Shown: piece by piece, positions 54,931 through 64,000 of the stretch | How positions within the stretch are numbered: the first letter of the stretch is position 1 | Layout of the letters: the number at the start of each line of letters is the position of its first letter | Source: Phaseolus vulgaris | Taxonomy: Eukaryota; Streptophyta; Magnoliopsida; Fabales; Fabaceae | Direction of reading: 5' to 3' | Length of the DNA: 64,000 nt | NCBI RefSeq assembly: GCF_000499845.2 | Contig: NC_023750.2 | Location: 16,191,447-16,255,446, forward strand | The notes under the pieces: generated by a model | What the model was told of the DNA's origin: nothing | Database searches by the model: none | Seen by the model: the letters and a program-made list of their open reading frames with translations, nothing else | Position numbers and translations under genes: made by a program

Positions 54931-56133
54931 GCGCTTGACCTTCCTCTGGTGTCGCCGTGGCTGTGGTCGCAGTGGACCAGCGAGATAATCTTTCAAGAAA
55001 CCATTCTTCACAAGCTCATCCAACTGATAGCCCAACGCTAAGCAGTTTTTAATGTGGTGCCCGAATGCTTCGTGAAATTCGCACCATGATTCCTTGTGAG
55101 GTCCCAGTATTTTGTCGGACTTCACCGGTGGCCTGTCAGCTATGTTGGGGACAACGATGAGGTCTTTATGTTCCACCAAAAAGTTGTGCCTTAGAGGTCT
55201 ATTGCCCTCTCTCCTTCCTTCTGATCGACCCATAGGTTGGGTTCTCCTTGTCTCGTAGGTGCACCTTCTATCTTGATTCTTTCTTTCTATAGTGGCTTCG
55301 TGGACTCTAGCAGGTTGTGCGCGTATCTGCGCTCTCGGGCGTGTGGGCGCAGCAGTCGTGCACTTCTCGTATGCCTCGCCCTCAGAGGCAATGTGTTCTA
55401 CCGCCCGACGCCAAACTTCCGTAAAAGTTTTGGGATGGCTGCGATTGAGTGACTTGCTGAAAGGTCCAGGACACACCCCCTTCCTGAATGCGTACACGAT
55501 CATGGGTTCATCTGTGGTACCCACATTCACCACTTGCGCCCCGAAGCGGCTTACGTACTCTTTCAGGGTCTCCCCTTGATACTGTTTCAGGTCGAACAGG
55601 TCGTACGAGACTGGGGATGGGGCCCTGTTGGCTAAATACTGCTCTCTGAATAGCCGCGAAAGCTGTGCGAAAGACATGATGTGACCCTCTGGGAGGCTGA
55701 TGAACCAATCCATGGCCATCCCAGTCAAAGTGCTCATAAAGAGCTTGCATCTTACGACATCAGAACCGCCTACCAGCATCATCTGGGTGTGGAACACAGT
55801 GAGGTGCGCCTCAGGATCCTCCATCCCTGTGAAGGTTACCTTGGGCCCCGTGAATGTGTTGGGGATTGCTGTCTCTAGGATTGTCTGTGAGAATGGTGTT
55901 GAGAATTCTCTGGGTGGGGTGGCTGTCTCAGGTTCATCTACGCCACGCCATCCATGGCGTAACTCCTCATTGGCGCGGTGGAGCTCATCGTTTCTCGCCT
56001 GAGATGCTGTGAGATCCACCTGCATGCACTCTTGCTCCGCTTTCAATGCTGCCATTGCTTCCTGCAGCCCTTGCATCATGCCCATGAGTTGTTGCATGGT
56101 CATCTCTTCACTCCTAGCGCGTGCAGGTTTCAT
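54841..56133 (-). CDS. B gag polyprotein part, 430 codons open
   Basis: Open from ATG at 56133 (MKPARARSEEMTMQQ). It has an N-terminal coiled-coil region (residues ~10-75) and the gag core with GPKVTFTGMEDPEAHL and DWFISLPEGHIMSFAQLSRLF (residues ~95-240). A knuckle of the C-x2-H-x4-H-x4-C form (CEFHEAFGHHIKNC, near residue 350) comes next, then the tail YQLDELVKNGFLKDYL. The frame shifts near 54930, so the last ~25 codons are probably not native and protease is out of frame. This is the best-kept Gypsy gag here. ATG is only 20 bases from the LTR end. Confidence 0.8.
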   Translation of the reverse strand: MKPARARSEEMTMQQLMGMMQGLQEAMAALKAEQECMQVDLTASQARNDELHRANEELRHGWRGVDEPETATPPREFSTPFSQTILETAIPNTFTGPKVTFTGMEDPEAHLTVFHTQMMLVGGSDVVRCKLFMSTLTGMAMDWFISLPEGHIMSFAQLSRLFREQYLANRAPSPVSYDLFDLKQYQGETLKEYVSRFGAQVVNVGTTDEPMIVYAFRKGVCPGPFSKSLNRSHPKTFTEVWRRAVEHIASEGEAYEKCTTAAPTRPRAQIRAQPARVHEATIERKNQDRRCTYETRRTQPMGRSEGRREGNRPLRHNFLVEHKDLIVVPNIADRPPVKSDKILGPHKESWCEFHEAFGHHIKNCLALGYQLDELVKNGFLKDYLAGPLRPQPRRHQRKVKRMKSQLTEKCTPSLAAFPEGDPLPLNERNM

Positions 56134-56153
56134 GTTCGTGGCTTTCTGGAAAC

Positions 56154-56685
56154 TGTTCCCGCCGATTGACCAGGGACGTCTACGCGCGTGGCTTGTCCTT
56201 ACGATCTAGGGCACCTTCGTTCTGCTCCGTCCGTGAATACCGTAAAAGAAGTGAACAAAGGGGCGCCCTCGCGGGCGTTTGCACTCCGACGATCAAGTCA
56301 GCTAGCGAGAAACATCAAAGGTGACACACCCTCTAAAGGTGGTCGAGAACTATACTGAATGACTGAAACTGTGTTGCCCTAATCGTCTGGTGCACACAGT
56401 GGGTGCGCAACGGAACAACTAGGGTTTGTGCTCTGTGTAATGCTACGAGAATTATGTCAAAACTTGGATCCCTTTTCAAACGTCCCAAGGTCCCCTTTTA
56501 TACAGCTCTCGCATTTAAAACGCGTTAAAGCGCATTGAAAGCGTATAAAAATGTTCCTTGGAACATTCGAATCTTAACTGAATTAACGCGTACCTTAGCG
56601 ACCTTTTAGGAAAGCCTTGATGTTTTCGGTGCTTATTGCCACGTGTTTTTCTGACTTGATCGTGACTCTTCGTGGAGGGCCATAC
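56154..56685 (-). repeat. 5' LTR of element B, R/U5 side (reverse)
   Basis: It matches 44033-44577 up to GTGGAGGGCC, where Sirevirus K begins. CATAC (56681-56685) is the presumed left TSD of K. The U3 half of this LTR should continue on the far side of K, beyond the window. Confidence 0.87.
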
Positions 56686-57660
56686 TGTTGGGTCTATTAG
56701 TGTCTAAGTTCAAGAGGGGAGGGGTGAATTGAGCTTATAAAATTTTCGCAAGAACACACAATTTTTCAGTATTCCAGAGGCAAAAAGAACAGATTGTTTT
56801 TACATGAAACAGATTGATTCTTCAGAGCAGTATTGGCACAAATTGAATTTTGTTCACTGTAAAATTGTGATCAACAGAGAATCAGAACAGAACCAGATCA
56901 GATTAATATTGTGAGGATAAAGGATATAGCTATGCTTAGAGATCAACCAAAATTACACAACACAAGATTTCAAGAAAAATGATCCTTTCACAGGTTTTAA
57001 TGAATGGTCAGTTTGTTCACAATTCACTTAAGCCATTATATGCAGCAACCTTGTTTATGATCAGAAAACTTTAACAAGACAGGAAGAACAGTTTTCACTA
57101 AACCCAGAATTAACAGATTCAATTTAAAAAGAACAGATTTAGTTCTTGACAGAATTAAGCAAAAACAGAAAAGAGTGCAGGGATGAGAATGCAAGATACA
57201 CACGTTTTTATACTGGTTCACTCATACAGAGCTACATCCAGTCTCACCTTACCCCAAGGTGGAATTCACTAAAAAACAGTGCCAATCACTTACAAAACCA
57301 GCAGTTCTTGAACACTACAAGAACACCACACACAATGCTGAAAAACCCTATTTCAGCACACCTTGCACTCCAAGAAACCCTATCAAGGAGTGACTAACAC
57401 TTACACCTTTACAAAACAGAATAAAGGAAAGATTACACCTGAAAAGAAGATGCAAGAACTCAAAACCAGTAGTTCAATTTGCTGCAGAAACTGCACCAGC
57501 ACCTTCACCAAGATTCAAGGTTTCCTAGAACAAGCACACTTGAAAATCTCTTTGGAAACCTTTCAAAAACTCTTTTCAATCCTTCTTCTCACATGGAAAT
57601 TGTTTGATCTCTGTCAAAAGCGTAATTCCTCAGCACTCTTTCATGTGAGAGAGACATTGT

Positions 57661-57667
57661 TTATATA
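57661..57667 (-). promoter_or_regulatory. TATA box of Sirevirus K LTR
   Basis: Minus strand CTATATAAAC followed by AATGTCTCTCTCAC. It is the only strong TATA-like word in the LTR on that strand. Confidence 0.6.
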
Positions 57668-57962
57668 GAAACAGTTTCTAACTTCTTTTCAAAAAACAGT
57701 TGAAAAGCAGTTAAGAAAACAACAGATTCAGTTTTAAACTTAACAGATTTATTTTGTAAAAACTGCCAACTCAGCTTAACAGAAATAACTGTCTGAGTGG
57801 TACCTTTGGACCCCTAACTAACTTGTGAAAAACCTTTCAACTCACCAAGGAATAAACCTGTTCTTTCACAGTGAAACAGATTAAAGTATAACATACAGGC
57901 CAGCTCAGCTTAACTGAAATAACGAACTGAGCTTTCCCTTGGTGCCTTAACAGAAATTTAGA

Positions 57963-58192
57963 AAAGCCTTTTAACAGAGAAGAAATAAACAGATTCTTTC
58001 TCCATAAAACAGATTTATTTGTGTACTGTTTTAAAACTGTTAAAACCATTTTAAAAAGCTTTTCAAAATCATTTAACGAAAGCCTTTTTAACAGAGAAGA
58101 AATAAACAGATTCTTTCTCCATAAAACAGATTTATGTGTGTACTGTTTTAAAACTGTTAAAAACATTTCAAAAGGCTTTTCAAAAACCATTT
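57963..58192 (-). repeat. Tandem duplication in the Sirevirus U3
   Basis: Two copies of about 118 bp begin AGCCTTTTAACAGAGAAG at 57963 and 58082 and run side by side with few changes. Each contains two ACAGATT words and ACTGTTTTAAAACTG. It lies upstream of the TATA box on the transcribed (minus) strand, where enhancers are expected. Confidence 0.85.
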
Positions 58193-58389
58193 AACCACAT
58201 CATGTGCTTGATCTAGACTTGGTTAGGCATCTAGGATAGGTTACACAGCAAAAGGCAATCATACACACTTACAAGCCTAATTACAAATGAATCTAAAAAC
58301 CTATTACAATCTTCAAAGCACTCAAGCCATTTTCTTCATCAAACACACATCAAGCCTTGGTAGGGAAGAAGCTTCCTCCAGCTTCAACA

Positions 58390-58400
58390 ATCTCCCCCTG
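58390..58400 (-). other. Polypurine tract of Sirevirus K
   Basis: Minus strand CAGGGGGAGAT directly before the LTR start TGTTGAAGC. A second copy AAAGGGGGAGAAG lies at 58620-58632, in keeping with the multiple PPTs known in Sireviruses. Confidence 0.72.
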
Positions 58401-58831
58401 TTTGATGGAGACAAATTCCCTTTGCTTTGCACAGCTTTGAAGAAGGATCATGACCAAATCTGTACAGAACTGTATACAAAGAAAACAGGTGTTAAAGCAG
58501 AACAACAGATTTAGAAATGATATACCTGCAGATTTAACATCTGAATCATATCAGCAGCCACTGTGAATATCATCTGCAGAACCTGTACCAGGCTATTCTT
58601 AGGCTGTTCTCTAGGCTATTCTTCTCCCCCTTTGGATTCATCAAACAGAATGGGAGCACAAAATACCACAGAAACAATAATAGCCATACATAACAGTTCA
58701 AATAAAACCAATAAACCATAGAGGTTCATTACAAATCACAAAACAACTAAACACCAGTGCAAAAACGAAATAGTACAGATTAATTCCAAATTGCTCAACA
58801 ACATATAAAAGATAAAGACTTAGAAATAGGA
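58401..58831 (-). other. Non-coding stretch between ORF3 and LTR of K
   Basis: A-rich on the plus strand, with no frame of note. Contains the second PPT-like tract. Confidence 0.45.
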
Positions 58832-60014
58832 TCACTTGTTGTTGTAATAAAGCTCAGCTAGCTGCACTTGAACTCCTTCAAGTTGATCATCCAAGTGTTG
58901 AAACCTGGCGTAGGTCATCTCATAGTGTGCTTTCTGCTCATATGTGAGTGTGTCCAGCCTGCTTAGCACTTGTCTTTCAAACATAGACAGAGGTTCACCT
59001 CTGTATTCAGGTGCCTCATATGCAAACCATTGCATTTTGGCTTGTAGCAACAATATCCTCATGTCCAGCAGAGTGTACTGGTGATGCATCCATGTTCTGC
59101 ACTCCATCAACATTTTCTTCTTCATTTTCTGGATCAGCAGCTTCATTTTCAGCTCTGTTTGCAGCATTCCTTCTGAATATCCAGCTATCATCTTCCTTTT
59201 GAAATCCCATCTTAAGGAGAGTGGAGTTGTCTATCTCACTTGCTGCCTTAATTGTGTCATTTCTTTCATTTGTAGTGTCAACTTCAAAGTAATCAATTAG
59301 CTTTGACACAAAAATTGCATATGGAAAGCGATAGTCTGGTAACCTTGTGGATTTGAGCATATGCTCCACCATAGTACTTACCCAATTTACCTTGAGTTGA
59401 TTCATGATGCAGTATAGTAAAATCAAGTCCTCTTCATGGAGAGTTGCATGATTACTTCCTCTTGGAGTAAGCTGCCAAGCAATAATGTAGGCAAGGAGTC
59501 TTGGAATGATTGTGAGATTTCCAGCATGAAATCTAGCCACTGGTTCAGCAGGATTCCTCACACAACTTCTGTAAAACTGCATCTTGTTGAATCCCTGGAT
59601 TCCAGCAGTGTTCCCTTTGCTTACCTTCATTCCAGAATATTTGATTCCTCCCACATTGCTCCATATTTCCCTTGTAATCTTCAGCTTCACACCTTTCACA
59701 TGGGAGACCAGATTTTTGCCATCTTGAACCAAATTGCTGTAGAAAACTTTCACCAAATCTGGATATACATTTCCAGTCATCTCTAGAAAGTTCTTCAGCT
59801 TTTGATGCTTGAGCAAGGTCTTTGCTTCAGTTAGATTTTCTTCTCTCAGCCAGGAAAATTCCAACACTTTGGGTGCATTGACTTGCTTCTTGCTTGTCTC
59901 ATGAATGTATCTTGTCATTGCTTCAGAATCTCCAGCAAACCATTTCTCCAGAATGCCTTGGTTGCTGCTGGATTGCTCTTTGGATTTCTTCCTTCTGTGT
60001 GATGAGGATGCCAT
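58832..60014 (-). pseudogene. Sirevirus ORF3 (env-like position, plant-transposon-type protein), one frameshift
   Basis: A 332-codon frame from MASSSHRRKKSKEQSS (60014) has a basic, NLS-like N-terminus, a central domain (VLEFSWLREENLTEA, GVKLKITREIW, HEEDLILLYCIMNQLKVNW) and an acidic stretch, then stops at 59016. A second frame (to 58832) carries what looks like the real C-terminus (MFERQVLSRLDTLTYEQK, FQHLDDQLEGVQVQLAELY), a likely coiled coil. A one-base shift near 59020-59050 would link them. I see no signal peptide or clear membrane segment, so a true envelope function is not supported. A splice-acceptor-like GATGCAG/G lies at 60032, just before ATG. Confidence 0.72.
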
Positions 60015-60575
60015 GCTTAATCTGTGTTTTCCTGCATCAGTTTATTAACATACAATTCTAGAGAAAAACAGCACAGATTATTACTCAGAACAGAAACGAA
60101 ACCTGTGGTGAAGCAAGTGTGAATCTGGACAGCTTATAGCACAAATGAGAAAGTGTGAGAAAGAACTGATTTGAGCAGGGTTTATATAGAATTATTAAAC
60201 CAAAATTGAAAAGCACAAATTTTAATTCAGGGCAATGTAATCAGATTTTGGAAATAATGAATTTTGAAGAAAAATCAAATCCCACAGATATGCTGCAGAT
60301 TTTATTCCAATGGTGCAGCAGGTTCAGGTGTGGATTCATGTAGGAATATCTTGGAACCTGATTTTGGTACATCAAATCTGTTGCATCTACACAAAATCCA
60401 ATTAGTTAGGATACCCACACATTAATTTGCATGGATCTGCTGGTCAATAACCGTAAAAGCAGTCAACAATAAAGTGAGAGAGAGAAAAATAAATCTTTCT
60501 CTTTCCTAGTCACAGTTGTGATTTCTGAAACAGGGAACGAAACATGTTAAAACATAAAACAACAGATTGAAATTT
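60015..60575 (-). other. Spacer between Sirevirus pol and ORF3
   Basis: Non-coding. On the minus strand it ends with a pyrimidine-poor tract and CTGATGCAG (exon side from 60031), a candidate acceptor for a spliced ORF3 mRNA. Confidence 0.4.
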
Positions 60576-63500
60576 TCACTGCAGAGGACAATTCAAGCTA
60601 ATAATACCCAATTCATTTAAAAGAAAGTGAAACCTGTCTTTAGCAAGTGGTTTAGTGAATAGATCAGCCAATTGAAATTCAGTACCAATGAATTGTATAT
60701 CACATGTTCCATTAGCTATATGTTCTCTTAAAAAGTGATGTCTAATTTCAATATGTTTAGTTCTAGAATGCATGACAGGATTCTTAGACAAATTTATGGC
60801 ACTTGTATTATCACACTTTATAGGTATGTTATTTAACAGAATACCAAAATCACTTAGCTGCTGCCTTAGCCATAAGGTTTGAGCACAACAACTTCCAGCA
60901 GCTATGTATTTTGCTTCTGCTGTGGAGAGAGCAACACAAGCTTGCTTCTTGCAATGCCAAGAGATTAGACTTGATCCAAGCATGTGACAAGTCCCACTTG
61001 TGCTCTTCCTATCAACTTTGCAGCCTGCAAAATCAGAATCTGAAAAACCAATCAAATTCAAAGATACCTTGTTAGGATACCACAATCCAACATCCTTAGA
61101 TCCTTGCAAATATTTCAGAATTCTCTTTGCTGCATTGTAGTGTGATTCCTTTGGATCAGATTGATATCTAGCACATAGACATACAGCAAACATAATGTCA
61201 GGCCTGCTGGCAGTTAGATATAATAAAGAACCAATTAAACCCCTATATTTCGTTTGATCCACTGATTTTCCTGCAGAATCTTGATCCAGCTGACAACTTG
61301 TTGAAATAGGAGTGCTGATTGCTTTGCATTGATTCATATCAAACTTTTTGAGCAGTTCCTTGCAGTACTTTTCTTGACTTATGAAAATCCCATCCTTGAG
61401 TTGCTTAACTTGTAGACCAAGGAAGAAATTCATTTCTCCTAACATTGACATCTCAAACTCACTTTTCATGGTTTTCACAAAGTCTTCACACATCTCTTCA
61501 TTTGTGGATCCAAAGATAATATCATCTACATAGACTTGCACAAGTATGATATCTTCACTTTTCTTCTTTAGAAAGAGAGTTATATCTGAATTGCCACGGC
61601 TATAACCTTGAGACAGCAGAAATTCACTTAGCCTTTCATACCATTGCCTAGGTGCTTGCTTTAATCCATATAAGGCTTTCTTAAGTCTGAACACATGTTC
61701 TGGATTCTTGTGATCTTCAAACCCTGGAGGCTGAGATACAAACACCTCTTCATTGATGTAGCCATTTAGAAATGCACTCTTGACATCCATTTGAAATAGC
61801 TTGAAGCCTTGTATGCTGGAAAATGCTAGAAGAAGTCTGACAGCTTCAAGACGTGCTACTGGTGCATAGGTTTCACCAAAATCAATACCTTCTTCTTGGT
61901 TATACCCTTTAGCAACCAGTCTTGCTTTATTTCTAGTGATAGCTCCATGTTCATCCATCTTGTTCCTGTACACCCACTTGGTTCCTATTATGTTCATCTC
62001 ATGCTTCCTTGGAACCAAGGTCCATACTTCATTGTATTCAAACTGATTCAGCTCTTCTTGCATTGTTGTTATCCAATTGCTGTCTTGCAGTGCTACTTCC
62101 AGGCTTTTAGGTTCAATCTGAGACACAAAAGCTACTGTTCTGCAGAAGTTATTGAGTGAATTCCTTGTTGAGACTCCTTTCTCAATTTTACCAATCACAT
62201 TGTCAAGAGTGAGATCCCTTGGAGTCTTCCATTCTTTAGGCAGTCCTGCATTCACAGTAGATTCTTTGACAGAATTTGGATTAGTAGCATCAAGCTCACT
62301 GGATTGATTCTGTTGCATAATTGTTCTTAAATCATCCATACCAGGTTCATCCACAACAGATTTGGGCACAGAAAAATCTGTTTCATCAAACACAACATGT
62401 ATAGATTCTTCAACAGCAAGCAATCTTTTGTTATATACTCTATAAGCATGACCATTTATAGCATAACCAATATGTATTCCTTCATCTGATTTAGGATCAA
62501 ACTTCCCTAGATTATCCTTACCATTATTTAAAACAAAACATTTGCAGCCAAACACCCTAAGATGACTAATGCTAGGCTTCCTTCCTTTATACAATTCATA
62601 GGGAGTTTTCTTAAGGAATGGTCTAATCAATGTTCTGTTAAGCACATAAGAAGCAGTATATACAGCATCAGCCCAAAAATATTTAGGTAAACCAGATTCA
62701 TTTAGCATAGTCCTAGCTAACTCTTCTAGTGATCTATTCTTTCTTTCAACAACACCATTCTGTTGGGGTGTCCTAGGAGCAGAATAACTATGTATGATCC
62801 CATGTTTTTCACAATATTTATCAAACTTTGCATTTTGAAATTCTCCCCCATGATCACTACGAATCTGTTTTATCCTATTTTCATTCTCATTATGCAGAAC
62901 CTTAGCAAGTTTCTTAAAGGCTTTATATGCATCATTTTTAGAAGCAAGAAACAAAGTCCATGTATATCTTGAAAAGTCATCAACAATCACCAAAGCATAG
63001 TAATTTCCAGCTAAGCTAGCAGTCCTAGATGGTCCAAACAAATCCATATGCAAAACATCCAAAGCTTTATTTGAAGAAACCATATCTTTTGACTTAAAAT
63101 AAGTTCTAATCTGTTTTCCCTTTACACAGGCATCACACAATCTGTTATTTTGAAACTTTATGTTTGGTAAGCCAGAAACAAGTTCCTTAGATTTTAGCTT
63201 GTTCAAGTGATTTGTGTGAATGTGAGCTAGTCTCCTATGCCACAGCCATGACTCATCATTTTTAGATAGCAAACACTCATTTTCAGAACAGCTCTTAATA
63301 ATGTCTAGGAGATAAATGTTGTTTACCCTTTTTCCAGTGAACAGCACCTTACCAGAATTTTCATTTGCAATTGTACAAGTATTTGCTTCGAAATTGACCT
63401 TGTATCCCTTGTCACACAGCTGGCTAATGCTTAGAAGACTATGTTTTAGCCCTTCAACATATAGGACATTCTCAATAGTAGTTGAATTTTTAGTACCAAC

Positions 63501-63662
63501 ATCTCCTCTTCCAAGAATTTTTCCTCTATTGTTATCTCCATATGTGACATGCCCTTCAGCTTTGAGTTTCAGATTTATGAACTGAGTCACATCACCAGTC
63601 ATGTGCTTTGAGCAGCCACTGTCTAGATACCACTGGTTTCTCCTGCTGTTTTTCTGCAACAA
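60576..63662 (-). CDS. Sirevirus pol polyprotein (PR-IN-RT-RNase H), intact 1028 codons
   Basis: Protease DSG at residues 14-16 (WYLDSGCSKHM). GAG-pre-integrase with HRRLAHIH and CDACVKGK (140-185). Integrase core D207, D270 and E306 (35-residue spacing between the last two), with PQQNGVVERKNR. RT from about residue 545 ([40 protein letters not shown]) and YVDD at 711-714. RNase H with DSDFAGC (875-881), ALSTAEAKYIA, KCDNTSAINL and TKHIEIRHHF, ending NCPLQ. The order PR-IN-RT-RH is Ty1/Copia. The first codon as delimited is TTG; the frame is open a little further, to a stop near 63694, so the true start or gag-pol join is not known. Confidence 0.95.
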   Translation of the reverse strand: MLQKNSRRNQWYLDSGCSKHMTGDVTQFINLKLKAEGHVTYGDNNRGKILGRGDVGTKNSTTIENVLYVEGLKHSLLSISQLCDKGYKVNFEANTCTIANENSGKVLFTGKRVNNIYLLDIIKSCSENECLLSKNDESWLWHRRLAHIHTNHLNKLKSKELVSGLPNIKFQNNRLCDACVKGKQIRTYFKSKDMVSSNKALDVLHMDLFGPSRTASLAGNYYALVIVDDFSRYTWTLFLASKNDAYKAFKKLAKVLHNENENRIKQIRSDHGGEFQNAKFDKYCEKHGIIHSYSAPRTPQQNGVVERKNRSLEELARTMLNESGLPKYFWADAVYTASYVLNRTLIRPFLKKTPYELYKGRKPSISHLRVFGCKCFVLNNGKDNLGKFDPKSDEGIHIGYAINGHAYRVYNKRLLAVEESIHVVFDETDFSVPKSVVDEPGMDDLRTIMQQNQSSELDATNPNSVKESTVNAGLPKEWKTPRDLTLDNVIGKIEKGVSTRNSLNNFCRTVAFVSQIEPKSLEVALQDSNWITTMQEELNQFEYNEVWTLVPRKHEMNIIGTKWVYRNKMDEHGAITRNKARLVAKGYNQEEGIDFGETYAPVARLEAVRLLLAFSSIQGFKLFQMDVKSAFLNGYINEEVFVSQPPGFEDHKNPEHVFRLKKALYGLKQAPRQWYERLSEFLLSQGYSRGNSDITLFLKKKSEDIILVQVYVDDIIFGSTNEEMCEDFVKTMKSEFEMSMLGEMNFFLGLQVKQLKDGIFISQEKYCKELLKKFDMNQCKAISTPISTSCQLDQDSAGKSVDQTKYRGLIGSLLYLTASRPDIMFAVCLCARYQSDPKESHYNAAKRILKYLQGSKDVGLWYPNKVSLNLIGFSDSDFAGCKVDRKSTSGTCHMLGSSLISWHCKKQACVALSTAEAKYIAAGSCCAQTLWLRQQLSDFGILLNNIPIKCDNTSAINLSKNPVMHSRTKHIEIRHHFLREHIANGTCDIQFIGTEFQLADLFTKPLAKDRFHFLLNELGIISLNCPLQ

Positions 63663-64000
63663 AACAGATTTAGCACATATGGTACCCTTTTAGTCTAGGG
63701 TCCAGCATGATTAACACCTTTCCTTAGGAAGCCATTTGGCCAATCCTTTAGGAACAAGATATCTCCTAGCCTTACATGTTCTAGATACATGACCAGATTT
63801 CATACAATAAAAACATGTTGCAGTATGCATTATTTTTGAATTACTAAAAGAGGAAAAACCTGTTTTGGAAGGAACAAAGAAACTTGACAGCTTTTTCACA
63901 TTACCTTTCATTCCAGGATTATATCCTAAACCATTTTTATTGAAAACAGCATTCTGTGAACCTAATAAGGTTTCAAGATTTTCTCTTCCCTTAGTGAAAT
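63663..64000 (-). CDS. Sirevirus gag, C-terminal part (runs off window)
   Basis: On the minus strand the knuckle CFYCMKSGHVSRTC (about 63816-63775), a perfect C-x2-C-x4-H-x4-C, is followed by RRYLVPKGLAKWLPKERC and a stop at 63711. Pol is in another frame 48 bases on, so a shift, readthrough plus shift, or an indel separates gag and pol. The N-terminus lies outside the window. Confidence 0.78.

Larger units (their letters stand above)
44033..56685 (-). mobile_element. Element B: Tat-like Ty3/Gypsy retrotransposon (5' LTR split by Sirevirus K)
   Basis: On the minus strand from right to left: 5' LTR (56685-56154, interrupted), gag (56133-54841), pol with dual RNase H (54930-51016), tandem-repeat spacer (50880-49980), plus-strand gene (46737-49442), PPT (45182-45169) and 3' LTR (45168-44033). 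It is the most complete Gypsy copy here, yet frameshifts separate almost every domain. A D-family solo LTR (45419-46467) lies upstream of the antisense gene. The right TSD copy would lie beyond the Sirevirus. Confidence 0.92.
56686..58389 (-). repeat. 3' LTR of Sirevirus K
   Basis: The ends are inverted TGTTG/CAACA: plus strand starts TGTTGGGTCTATT and ends CCAGCTTCAACA. About eleven ACAGATT words are scattered through it, and a ~118-bp tandem duplication lies in U3. Only one LTR is in the window, so the borders rest on the PPT, the terminal inverted repeat and the switch from B LTR sequence. Confidence 0.85.
56686..64000 (-). mobile_element. Element K: Sirevirus-type Copia element (3' part)
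   Basis: On the minus strand: gag knuckle (64000-63711), an intact pol (63662-60576), a third ORF downstream of pol (60014-58832), A/G-rich PPTs (58400-58390, also 58632-58620) and a 1.7-kb LTR (58389-56686). A long LTR, an ORF after RNase H and several GGGGGAG tracts are Sirevirus hallmarks. It is inserted in the 5' LTR of B and is the youngest large element in view; its 5' LTR lies right of the window. Confidence 0.95.

Noticed and set aside
58832..60014. True viral envelope gene
   Set aside because: No signal peptide, hydrophobic membrane span or cleavage site is visible; only the position after pol is env-like.
1..64000. Pararetrovirus or other viral integrant
   Set aside because: No movement-protein or caulimovirus RT-order signature; every pol segment sits between LTRs with Gypsy or Copia order.

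Overview
This 64 kb window looks like plant nuclear heterochromatin built entirely from nested LTR retrotransposons. I found no host gene, tRNA, rRNA or CRISPR array. A eudicot, probably a legume of the Phaseolus/Vigna/soybean group, is my best guess. It rests on the TRIM type, a Sirevirus with an ORF3, and Tat-type Gypsy elements; none of these is decisive without a database search.

The order of insertion can be read from target-site duplications (TSDs). J is a decayed minus-strand Gypsy-type gag/protease element and seems to underlie the whole window. Its 3' LTR is at 1981-2474 and 12713-~13200, gag/PR debris is at 13300-14178 and 42008-43627, and its 5' LTR must lie beyond 64000. At the far left a Tat-like plus-strand element ends at 1980. 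Inserted in J are three elements. D (+, 2475-12707) is a gag-only terminal-repeat element that carries a Copia element E (4678-9320) and two TRIM insertions. I (-, 14179-42007) is a second gag-only element. B (-, from 44033) is a Tat-like Gypsy element. K, a Sirevirus (-, 56686 to the window end), is inserted in the 5' LTR of B.

Inside the 5' LTR of I sit a solo LTR H (17356-18476, TSD CAAGA) and the 22.7-kb Tat-like element A (18777-41490, TSD AGCTC). A has itself been split in gag by a composite (20172-32464). That composite is a minus-strand LTR plus antisense-gene fragment (M) joined to a plus-strand pol plus antisense gene (C). Solo LTRs with perfect TSDs sit inside E (6189-6986), C (23583-24408 and 28646-29850) and B (45419-46467).

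The Tat-like elements A, B and C share one plan: LTR, gag, PR-RT-RNaseH-archaeal-type RNaseH-IN, a spacer of tandem repeats, a gene on the opposite strand, PPT, LTR. The opposite-strand gene is the most interesting item. In several diverged copies it keeps the same coding intron, a probable 5'-UTR intron, an acidic/KRRR motif and a C-terminal coiled coil, and its upstream region is rich in ACGT-core boxes. It looks like a real spliced gene carried antisense by the retrotransposon. Nearly all Gypsy coding regions here are broken. The only long intact reading frame is the 1028-codon pol of the Sirevirus.
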